A stretch of DNA of 64,000 nt from Bacillota bacterium (GTDB lineage: Bacteria > Bacillota > Clostridia > Peptostreptococcales > Anaerovoracaceae). Below are positions 42,731 to 50,337 of this stretch, in pieces. A program made the position numbers and the translations under genes. Location of the stretch: NCBI GenBank assembly GCA_017459895.1, contig JAFUCA010000008.1:1-64000 (forward strand). The letters are read 5' to 3'. Each line of letters opens with the position of its first letter. Position 1 is the stretch's first letter. The notes under the pieces are model-generated. The model saw nothing but the letters and a program-made list of their open reading frames with translations, ran no database searches and had not been told where the DNA came from.

Positions 42731-45325
42731 ATGATGAAGAGAAATTGGAAACGAATCATGATATGCCTGCTGGCGGCGCTCATGTTCGCGTTCAGTTTCG
42801 AGGATGCATGCGGATCGTATGCTGCTTTCGCTGAAGCGAAGGAAGCACAGCCGGCGGTTTCAGAGGATGAGAGCGGCGGGGAGAACGCGATACCGCAGAC
42901 AGACTTGGAGGAGGACGCGGCGTACGCGGACTCCGAAGGGGAAGCTGCGGATGAGGACGCTGCGAACGCCGGGGCCGATGTCGGGGTCGAGGAAGGAAGC
43001 CCGGAGGATGCAGAGGAAGCCGATTCCGCAGAGGAAATCGCAGACGAGATGGTGCCGGAGGCGCTGCCCCGCAAAGCAGCGGCCAAAGCCCTGGCGGCCT
43101 CCTCCTGGATGGGATCCGATCCCATCAGCACCATGGAACTCTTTGAAGGTCTTGGGATCGCCTCTCAGTTCGCCGTGTTCGCCAACGATTTTAAGAACTC
43201 CAATCATATGGAAGGAAACATCGCCGTCCGGACGCTCACCGGTTCCACTAACCAGATCGGCGTTAAGGACCGGGTGAAATCCGACATTACCGCCTGGCGG
43301 GCCACCTTCCATAAGGAAGTGGTGGGAAGCACGTCGCCAAAGGACTTCACCTTCGGCGTATTCCAGAAATCCGGTAACGGCTACAGTCTGGTCAAATCCA
43401 TCACCATCACAACGGATGCCTCCGGAAGCGCCAGCGGAAGCCTGGAAGGGACCTTCGGCAATGCGGCCGGCGAGGAATACTATCTCTTCGAGATGGATAA
43501 AAACGGAGCTCCCATCATCGGAAGCCGGAAGGAGGTGGAAGTCACCAGCGGCATCTATGATGTGGCTTACGACGAGACCTACAACAGGCTCAACAACGCC
43601 CAGCCCCTGATCGCCACCAACAATACTTCATATATTGAAACCGTCGGCGGCGATACCAACGACTACCAGGACATCGATTTTTACAATCATAACGGAAACG
43701 ATGCCCGGGGGGCCAACCTGGTTATCGGAAGCGGCAACACCATCACCAAGATGACCAATGATGGAGAGTTCAAGATCAATGACCGCCTGAAGGTCAATGC
43801 CGCGGTCGCTCTGGAGCAGGCGGGAACCCCCTTCCCCATCGACTTCGACACGGAGATGGCGAACCTGAAGGCCCTCTCGGCCCGGCTGGCCAATGCCGTG
43901 ACCACCGACGATATCGAAGTCATCAATGTGACGGCAAATACCAACAATGGAAACTTCAGTTCATCTCTCAGGGATGCAGTTTCTCCGACCTATTCCGACG
44001 GAACCAACTTCGCGGAGCACCAGGGTCTGGCGAATGACAGCTACCTGAAGAATTACGCCAGCGGGAAATATGTGGTGATCAACATCGACGTTACGGGGCT
44101 AAGCTCCTACGAGGTCTCCCACATCAAGGTTCCCTCGGAGGCATCGGGTCTGCATCCCAAAGGCGACTTCCTGCAGCCGGAGGCGGGGCACATCATTTAC
44201 AACTTCGTACAGAAGTCCGGCAATACCTACGTGCCCTACACCGGAAAGGTCGTGGTCAAGGAGACAACCGGAACGGTCCTGGCGCCGGGAGCGGAGGTTA
44301 CCTGCCACGCCACCATCAGCGGCTCGGTCTACGGCAACAAGGTCTCCCACGATGGCGGTGAGATCCACAAGAAGGCTCTCGGCGCGGAGGTGGCCCGAGG
44401 CGAGGTCCGGGTGATCAACACCAACGTCGGTCCCGAAGAGGAGCCGGCGGATGCAGAGGCGGAGATCACGGCCAGCAAGACCGTCACCGCCGACGGGCAA
44501 AGGCTGGAGGGAGCCCTGAAGGGAGAGGACTTCTGGTTTATCCTCAGTCCCCTTTCCTTCATCAGCCCGGAGGGCGCAGAGCGTACCGAAGGCATCCCCA
44601 TGCCAACGGAAGGCCCGCAAAGCGATGGGACCGCCATGGCGGCCAATCAGGCGGACGGAAGCATCTCCTTCGGCAAGATCGCATACAAAGAAGAAGGAGT
44701 ATACACATACAGCCTTCGAGAGTGGCTCCCGGAGGGAGTGGATGAGACAAGTCCATTCAAGGACGGGGTCAAATACGATCTCTCAACCTACTACGTCCGG
44801 GTGGTAGTAGTGAAGGATGGCAGCGCCCTGAAGGCCACCACCGAGTACTACACCAGCCTGCCCCAGCTGCAGCAGGCAAAAGGCTGGCAGGACTACACCG
44901 GCGAAACAAAGACGGTGGATCTGAGCTGGTATTACTATCAGTGGGACAAAGGTTTCGATCAGACCGTTCCACAGGATGTTCCGTTTAATCTGCTCCCCTA
45001 TCTGAGGGAGTACGGAACGGAGACTACAAAGGATATCAACGGAAATACAGTGAGCCGCTACTGGCTCTATAAAAACGGCACCACCGAATACCTGGTGGAT
45101 AAAGGAAATTATTATCAATGGATCTGGAAGGTCTGGGAGGGAAACAGCACCTGGACCTCCGGGGACCGGCTGGAAGCCGCACCGAAATTCATCAACGAAT
45201 ACCGGGTGGTGGAAATGCCTGAGACCGGCAGCAAGGGCCGGCTGTACTGTTATCTGCTGGGAGGCCTTCTGATGCTGGCGGGAATGATCATTCTCCGCCG
45301 GAGGGAAGACCCGCAGAGGATATAA
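42731..45325 (+). CDS. Large sortase-anchored surface protein, probable tip adhesin of the pilus
   Basis: An 864-residue wall-anchored protein. The signal peptide is in residues 1-35. An acidic Glu/Ala-rich stalk follows (about 38-110). A choice-of-anchor-A-like region starts near 138 (ASQFAVFANDFKNSNHMEGN). A pilin isopeptide-linkage-type domain is near 575-700 (EITASKTVTADGQRLEGALK; the partner Glu lies in YTYSLREW). The C-terminal sorting signal is MPETGSKG at about 829, then a hydrophobic helix and RRRED. Met replaces the usual Leu. No Shine-Dalgarno is visible before the tandem ATGs. First gene of the pilus operon, large and multidomain, so a tip adhesin is likely. Confidence 0.8.
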   Translation: MMKRNWKRIMICLLAALMFAFSFEDACGSYAAFAEAKEAQPAVSEDESGGENAIPQTDLEEDAAYADSEGEAADEDAANAGADVGVEEGSPEDAEEADSAEEIADEMVPEALPRKAAAKALAASSWMGSDPISTMELFEGLGIASQFAVFANDFKNSNHMEGNIAVRTLTGSTNQIGVKDRVKSDITAWRATFHKEVVGSTSPKDFTFGVFQKSGNGYSLVKSITITTDASGSASGSLEGTFGNAAGEEYYLFEMDKNGAPIIGSRKEVEVTSGIYDVAYDETYNRLNNAQPLIATNNTSYIETVGGDTNDYQDIDFYNHNGNDARGANLVIGSGNTITKMTNDGEFKINDRLKVNAAVALEQAGTPFPIDFDTEMANLKALSARLANAVTTDDIEVINVTANTNNGNFSSSLRDAVSPTYSDGTNFAEHQGLANDSYLKNYASGKYVVINIDVTGLSSYEVSHIKVPSEASGLHPKGDFLQPEAGHIIYNFVQKSGNTYVPYTGKVVVKETTGTVLAPGAEVTCHATISGSVYGNKVSHDGGEIHKKALGAEVARGEVRVINTNVGPEEEPADAEAEITASKTVTADGQRLEGALKGEDFWFILSPLSFISPEGAERTEGIPMPTEGPQSDGTAMAANQADGSISFGKIAYKEEGVYTYSLREWLPEGVDETSPFKDGVKYDLSTYYVRVVVVKDGSALKATTEYYTSLPQLQQAKGWQDYTGETKTVDLSWYYYQWDKGFDQTVPQDVPFNLLPYLREYGTETTKDINGNTVSRYWLYKNGTTEYLVDKGNYYQWIWKVWEGNSTWTSGDRLEAAPKFINEYRVVEMPETGSKGRLYCYLLGGLLMLAGMIILRRREDPQRI

Positions 45326-45328
45326 AAC

Positions 45329-45345
45329 ATCAATCGAACATTGAT
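45329..45345 (+). promoter_or_regulatory. Short dyad before the major pilin gene
   Basis: ATCAAT-CGAAC-ATTGAT is a perfect 6-bp inverted repeat 40 bases before the pilin ATG. It may be an operator or mRNA hairpin. A TATACT stands nearby at 45361-45366 without a properly spaced -35. Confidence 0.35.
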
Positions 45346-45385
45346 AGGGAATGTATCAGTTATACTTTACTAGAAGGAGGACGAA

Positions 45386-46960
45386 ATGAAACACACTCTA
45401 CGAACTATTTTAGCACTGTGCCTGACCGTCATCACGGCCTTCTGCATGAGCGGAAGCGTCTTCGCGGCAACGGTAACGGTAAAGGACAGCAACGGCAACA
45501 CTTATACTGCGGCTAAAGTGCTGGAAGCAACCGAAACAGGAACGAATGCTTACACTTACAAAGCAACCAATGACTTCGACGGTTTCTTTGGAAACGAAGA
45601 CTACGGTAACTACACACTCAGCGACCGTGGTGAGATTAAGGATGCAACGGGTAAAGTGATCAGCGGCGGTTCGCTCGCTTACGATAAGGAGAACTACGAC
45701 AGAAGCTCAGATCAGGCCACGCTCGCTTCTTACCTGCAGGCATATGCTCAGGCTAAGAAAATCACAGGGACTGAAATAAAAAGCGGAACGACAGATCTTG
45801 GCAACGGATTCTATCTGGTTCGTGAAACAGCGTCAGGAGACAAGAATAGCAAGGAAGTCGCTTCTAAACCTGCACTGGTAAGCGTAACTAGCAAAACGGA
45901 AGCCGTCACCATCACTCCGAAGAACGATGAAGTAGACCTGGAAAAGAAGATCGTAGAAAACAGTAAACTGGTAGATGCCAACGACGTAAATGTAGGCGAT
46001 ACGGTAAACTATCAGATCAGCACTCACTTCCCCACATATGACATCATGGCAAGTGAAAAGCTGGATAAAGACAGCGTAGTATTCATACTTACCGATAATT
46101 TCTCAAAGGGACTGACTTATGATGAGAAATCTCTTGCAATTAAGGGATTCAAAGCTGGTGAAGATTATACTGCAACCTATGCAGATGGCAAGTTGACGAT
46201 CGAATTCAAGGACGAAACGATTCGCAACCATCAGGGACAGGCAGTTGTAGCAACCTATACAGCAGTACTGAATAAAGACGCTGTTGTCAACAGCACCGAC
46301 GGAAACCCGAATGATGTTACTCTTGAGTACACTAACAACCCGAACGAGCTCAATAAACACAAGACACTGACAGATGAAGTAAAGACCTTCACTTACGGAT
46401 TTGAGATCAAGAAAGTCGATATCGATAATATCACAGAAGACCTTGCCGGAGCGGAATTTGTAGTCTATGACAAAGACGGCAAGACACCAATTGCTCACAT
46501 TAAATATGACAAGGATGGGAAACCGGAAGTTGTTGATTCCACTAAAGAAACAACCGTAAAAGGCGACACGATCAAGTTCAACGGTCTTGATGAAGGTGAA
46601 TACATCATTCAGGAAACCAATGCGCCGGAAGGTTACTCACTCCTTGGTGAAGGCATCAAAGTAACGATTACAGCAGATAAGGAAGACGGCAATCTGACAG
46701 GTACAGCTACTATCACTGCAGATGGAAACGGTGTTATTGATAAGTCTAAGGACCAAGGCATCAATGATAATAATGTAAAGATTGAAAATAAAGATGGCGC
46801 TATCCATGCTATCGTTACCATCGGAGATAAGAAGGGCGTATCCCTCCCCGAGACAGGAAGCAAGAACGCTATGAGACTGATGATCGGCGGCGGCGCTGTG
46901 ATCCTGCTGGGACTCCTCTACTATGGAATTTCCCGTCGCAGAGAGAGAGAGGCCGAATAA
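45386..46960 (+). CDS. Major pilin (backbone subunit), LPETG-anchored
   Basis: A 524-residue SpaA-type fimbrial subunit. Signal peptide to about residue 27. An isopeptide-forming D2-type domain covers about 200-330 (DVNVGDTVNYQISTHFPTYD). A Cna-B/E-box domain is near 345-420 (GFEIKKVDIDNITEDLAGAE; EYIIQETNAPEGYSLL). The sorting signal LPETGSKN is at about 487, with a hydrophobic helix and RRRERE. AGAAGGAGGA precedes the ATG. Its codons are visibly AT-richer than neighbouring genes, which may reflect high expression or separate origin. The class C sortase encoded next should polymerise it. Confidence 0.9.
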   Translation: MKHTLRTILALCLTVITAFCMSGSVFAATVTVKDSNGNTYTAAKVLEATETGTNAYTYKATNDFDGFFGNEDYGNYTLSDRGEIKDATGKVISGGSLAYDKENYDRSSDQATLASYLQAYAQAKKITGTEIKSGTTDLGNGFYLVRETASGDKNSKEVASKPALVSVTSKTEAVTITPKNDEVDLEKKIVENSKLVDANDVNVGDTVNYQISTHFPTYDIMASEKLDKDSVVFILTDNFSKGLTYDEKSLAIKGFKAGEDYTATYADGKLTIEFKDETIRNHQGQAVVATYTAVLNKDAVVNSTDGNPNDVTLEYTNNPNELNKHKTLTDEVKTFTYGFEIKKVDIDNITEDLAGAEFVVYDKDGKTPIAHIKYDKDGKPEVVDSTKETTVKGDTIKFNGLDEGEYIIQETNAPEGYSLLGEGIKVTITADKEDGNLTGTATITADGNGVIDKSKDQGINDNNVKIENKDGAIHAIVTIGDKKGVSLPETGSKNAMRLMIGGGAVILLGLLYYGISRRREREAE

Positions 46961-47009
46961 GCGGACCAGGAAATCAAGTGATAAAACACCTCAGGACGTG
47001 GTAGAATGA

Positions 47010-47035
47010 GACAGCAGGAGGAATCTCCTGCTGTC
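47010..47035 (+). terminator. Perfect 11-bp hairpin after the major pilin gene
   Basis: GACAGCAGGAG and CTCCTGCTGTC enclose GAAT. The following bases are CCTTCAG, not a T-run. It probably protects or processes the pilin mRNA so that the pilin exceeds the sortase and minor pilin. Confidence 0.55.
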
Positions 47036-47083
47036 CCTTCAGCCCCTGAACATAATGTCCTATAACTCCACGGAGGCACATCA

Positions 47084-48037
47084 GTGTCAGCGAAAACCAG
47101 GCGAAGAATCATTGCGTTTGCAATCATATTATGCGGTGTTGTCATGGTCAACTATCCGACCCTGGCTACCTTTGTGAACAACTTCTTCGCCTACCGGGAA
47201 GTGGGAAACTATGAGCGGCAGATCGACGCCATGGACCAGGCCCAGCTGGATCAGGAAATGGAGACGGCCCAGGCCTATAACCGGTCCCTGCCCATGAGTT
47301 TTCCGGCGGATCCCTTCACGGAGCAGAACATCAACAAGTTCGAGGGCACAGAGTTCGCGGACTTCGATATGATTCAGGACGGTGCGGTGCTGGGGTACAT
47401 TGACATCCCCAAGATCAGCATCTACCAGACCATTTACTACGGCACCAGCAAGGAAGTGCTGGATAAGGGCCTGGGGGTGGTGGAGAATTCCTCCCTGCCC
47501 GTCGGGGGACCGGGTACCCACAGCGTCATCTCAGCCCACTCGGGGCTGGCCTCCCGGAAGCTGTTCACGGATCTGGACAAGATGGAGGAGGGAGATCTCT
47601 TCTTCGTTCACGTGCTGGATCAGCACTTCGCCTATCAGGTGAACCAGATCAAGGTGGTGCTTCCCGAGAATGCGGAGGACCTGAAGATCGAACAGGATCA
47701 CGACTATGTGACCCTGCTGACCTGTACCCCCTTTGGCATCAACGATCACCGACTTCTGGTCCGGGGAGAGCGCATCGATTACGACTTCAGCCAGGACGAA
47801 CCCGGCTGGATGGAGCGGCAGATGCACTGGTTCCTCTGGGGCCTCATCCTGGCAGCCGGTCTGGTATTTCTGATCCTGATCTGGCGCAAGATGCGAAAAG
47901 ACCAGAAGAATCCCCCGAAGCCGGGGGAAAAGCCCGCAAAAAAGAAAACAAAAACGAAAACAATCAAGCGACCGAAAAAAAAGGAGACCTACCTTCCCGA
48001 TGATGAGAGCAGGCGCCATGAACAATCGAATACATAA
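47084..48037 (+). CDS. srtC: Class C (pilus) sortase
   Basis: A 317-residue membrane transpeptidase with a GTG start 7 bases after GGAGG. N-terminal helix at 8-30 and C-terminal helix at about 243-262. The catalytic triad is His152 (ISAHSG), Cys214 (TLLTCTPFG) and an Arg in DHRLLVRG. The lid motif DPF (76-78) before the core and the C-terminal second anchor mark class C enzymes, which link pilins covalently. A long Lys-rich cytoplasmic tail follows. It overlaps the minor pilin gene. Confidence 0.92.
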   Translation: MSAKTRRRIIAFAIILCGVVMVNYPTLATFVNNFFAYREVGNYERQIDAMDQAQLDQEMETAQAYNRSLPMSFPADPFTEQNINKFEGTEFADFDMIQDGAVLGYIDIPKISIYQTIYYGTSKEVLDKGLGVVENSSLPVGGPGTHSVISAHSGLASRKLFTDLDKMEEGDLFFVHVLDQHFAYQVNQIKVVLPENAEDLKIEQDHDYVTLLTCTPFGINDHRLLVRGERIDYDFSQDEPGWMERQMHWFLWGLILAAGLVFLILIWRKMRKDQKNPPKPGEKPAKKKTKTKTIKRPKKKETYLPDDESRRHEQSNT

Positions 48038-48959
48038 ATTCCTGCTGTGTCTGCTTCTGGCCATGTTGTGCCTGGCTCCCCAGGCTTTGCATCCGGAGAG
48101 CGCTCATGCGGCGGACAGGGGCTCACTTCTGGTGAACCTGGTACCTACTCTGGATTCGGTAAACCCGAAGGGAGTGCATCTTAAGCTCTACCGGATCGCT
48201 CAGGGAAATCCTCTGGATAAGGAAGCGGACTTCACCCCGGATTTTGACGGATGCGGTGTAGACATCAGCGACTACACGAAGGATCCGGCCGGAACCATTG
48301 CGGCCACGGACCGGTGGATCAAAGAAACCGATCCGGAGGCTCTGGGGGAGAAGGTTACGGGAAGCGACGGCATGGTCAGCTTCACGGGGCTTTCGGATGG
48401 CATTTACTATCTGATGCATGTGAATCCGGAGGATCCCATCGCAGGCTCCTATAAGGTTCAGATCAAATCCACCGTGATCACCATTCCTTACCTGGAAGAC
48501 GGCAGTCCCAGCCGGGATGTGATCAGCAATGTGAAGTGCCGCATCCTCCGGGAGGATACCGAAGAGAAGCAGATCACTGTTGAGAAGCACTGGCAGGATG
48601 ATAATGATAAGAAGGGGACGCGTCCGGCCAGGATCCAGGTGGCCCTGTACTGCGATGACAAGAAGGTGGAGACCGTATGGCTCGACGCCGGGAACAACTG
48701 GCAGCATACCTTCACGGGTCTGAAGGCAGACGGCGAGTATACCGCCAGGGAGGTGAAGGTGCCTTCCGGTTATCAGATGAAGGTAACCCGGGAGGACACC
48801 AGCATTGTCATCACCAACACGCTGGATCAAACGCCGGCGAAGGGAGTCTCTACCGGAGATACCAGCCCTCTGTTGCCGGCGGCTGCGGCGATGACGGGAT
48901 CTGTCCTGATTCTGGCAGGCATAGGCCTTTACCGAAGAAAACAGAAAAAAATGAATTGA
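48018..48959 (+). CDS. Minor pilin with unusual sorting-like C-terminus
   Basis: About 313 residues. A signal peptide (NRIHKFLLCLLLAMLCLAPQ) starts at the ATG at 48018; ATGs at 48000 and 48003 are alternatives and no ribosome site is strong. Then a SpaA-like domain (LKLYRIAQGNPLDKEADFTP) and a Cna-B domain (EKQITVEKHWQDDNDKKGTR; EYTAREVKVPSGYQM). The C-terminus has VSTGDTS in place of LPXTG, then a hydrophobic helix and RRKQKK. It could be a base pilin attached by a different sortase or a membrane-held subunit. It overlaps the sortase gene by about 20 bases. Confidence 0.8.
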   Translation: MNNRIHKFLLCLLLAMLCLAPQALHPESAHAADRGSLLVNLVPTLDSVNPKGVHLKLYRIAQGNPLDKEADFTPDFDGCGVDISDYTKDPAGTIAATDRWIKETDPEALGEKVTGSDGMVSFTGLSDGIYYLMHVNPEDPIAGSYKVQIKSTVITIPYLEDGSPSRDVISNVKCRILREDTEEKQITVEKHWQDDNDKKGTRPARIQVALYCDDKKVETVWLDAGNNWQHTFTGLKADGEYTAREVKVPSGYQMKVTREDTSIVITNTLDQTPAKGVSTGDTSPLLPAAAAMTGSVLILAGIGLYRRKQKKMN

Positions 48960-49049
48960 GCGGCGGCGGAAACGTGTTAAAATAAAAGCGATACTGCCCC
49001 GCTGGATCCCATGGAATCCGGTTCGGCAGAATCAGATTCCTTTTTTTCT

Positions 49050-49067
49050 GCCGGAGAAAACTCCGGC
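49050..49067 (+). terminator. Hairpin in the spacer after the pilus operon
   Basis: GCCGGAG-AAAA-CTCCGGC is a perfect 7-bp stem. A T-run (TTTTTTT, 49041-49047) precedes it, so termination may occur at the imperfect GGAATC/GATTCC stem just before that run. No promoter is clear for the gene at 49126. Confidence 0.4.
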
Positions 49068-49125
49068 AAGGCATGAAACCGATCATCCAGGGAGATGACA
49101 TTCAGAACGAAAGGAAGGGCACCCT

Positions 49126-50322
49126 ATGGAATTGACCGTTCGGCTATTTGACAAACTTGAACTGACCGATGGCACGCACACCGTGACAGAGGCGGACCTG
49201 CATTCCAGGCAGATGGCGAAACTTCTGTCGTACCTGATCGTTCACCGGGACGTGTGATGCTCGGCTTCCCAGCTGATCGATCAGTTCTGGGAGACGGATA
49301 CCGCTAACCCTGTCAACACGCTGAAGAATCTCGTCTACCGACTGAGGAAACTGCTGCGGCAGTACTTCCCGGACCAGGAATTTATCCATACCGGCAAAGG
49401 TCTCTATCAGTGGAATGTGTCCCGGGTGAAGGTGGATTCCGAGCAGTTTGAGAAACTGCTGGGGGAGGCGGGCAGAGCCAGCCGAAAAACCGAGAAGATC
49501 CAGCTTTTGCATCAGGCGATCGAACTGTACCGCGGCCGGTATTTAAGCAGCGTTTCGGATCATCAGACGGTGATGTTCCAGCAAACCTACTATCATAATC
49601 TCTACGTTGACGCCGTCTGTCAGCTGGCGGAGAGCTACGAAGAGGAAATGGACTTCGATAACATGGAACGCCTGCTGGAGCGGGCCCTGCTCATCGAGTC
49701 CATGGAGGAGCGGCTGCACTGTCTGCTTCTGAAGGCCTATATCGGCAAAAACAGGCTCAGCCTGGCGGAGCAGTATTATCATAAGACCGTTCTGCTGCTG
49801 GAGGATCGTCTGGGGGAAGAAATCGCAGAGGAGATGAGAAGCATTTACCGGGAGCTGCTGAAGAGACAGCATTCCCGGGAGACGGATCTGCAGAGGATAT
49901 CCGCAGACCTTCTCTCCTTCAGCGAGAAGAGGGATTCCGCCTTCTATTGTCAGTACGGGGTCTTTCAGAACATTTACGAGCTGGAGTTCCGAAGGAAGGA
50001 ACGCATGGACTATCCACTGACCCTGGTGCTGATCTCGGTCTACTCCCCGCAGGAGGAAGATGCCCTGACCTCCGCCCGCAAGGAAAACGCCGGTATGCGG
50101 CATCTGCGTGCAGCCCTGGCGGATCGTCTCAGGCACGGCGACATTTTTACCCGGTATTCCAACACCCAGTTTCTGGTCATGCTCACAGGCTGTGAGGAGG
50201 GGGACGTGGATAACGTCATGGATCATGTACTGGAGGAGTATTACAGCAAGGCGCGCCGGGGCGGAGCCAATATTCAGTACAGTGCTCTTGAACAGCGCGG
50301 GCAGCTGCCGGAGCAGCAATAG
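49126..50322 (+). pseudogene. BTAD/SARP-type regulator with degenerate GGDEF tail, interrupted by in-frame TGA
   Basis: From the ATG at 49126 the frame encodes an OmpR-type winged-helix start, then TGA at 49255-49257 (GTG TGA TGC), then continues in the same frame to 50322. After the stop come NTLKNLVYRLRKLL, GKGLYQWN, a BTAD helical domain (about 100-245) and a C-terminal region in which RYSNTQFLVML replaces RYGGDEFL. The paralogue at 53028 has Gly (GGA) where the TGA falls. The rest is undamaged over nearly 1.1 kb, so this is a fresh nonsense mutation, a read-through codon or a sequencing error. The first in-frame ATG after the stop (49417) would give a protein without the DNA-binding part. 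Confidence 0.75.
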
Positions 50323-50337
50323 ATTCAGGGAGCCGGA

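Noticed and set aside
42731..43134. Minus-strand extension of the metalloprotease frame over the adhesin gene
   Set aside because: The Ala/Ser-rich translation is antisense to the adhesin; the ATG at 42486 with AAGGAG and a signal peptide is the real start.
48960..49125. c-di-GMP riboswitch before the BTAD gene
   Set aside because: I looked for the GEMM-type core because of the c-di-GMP genes but found only simple hairpins and a T-run.
49255..49257. Selenocysteine codon
   Set aside because: The paralogue has Gly, not Cys or a redox residue; the domain is a DNA-binding winged helix and no SECIS-like hairpin is visible just downstream.
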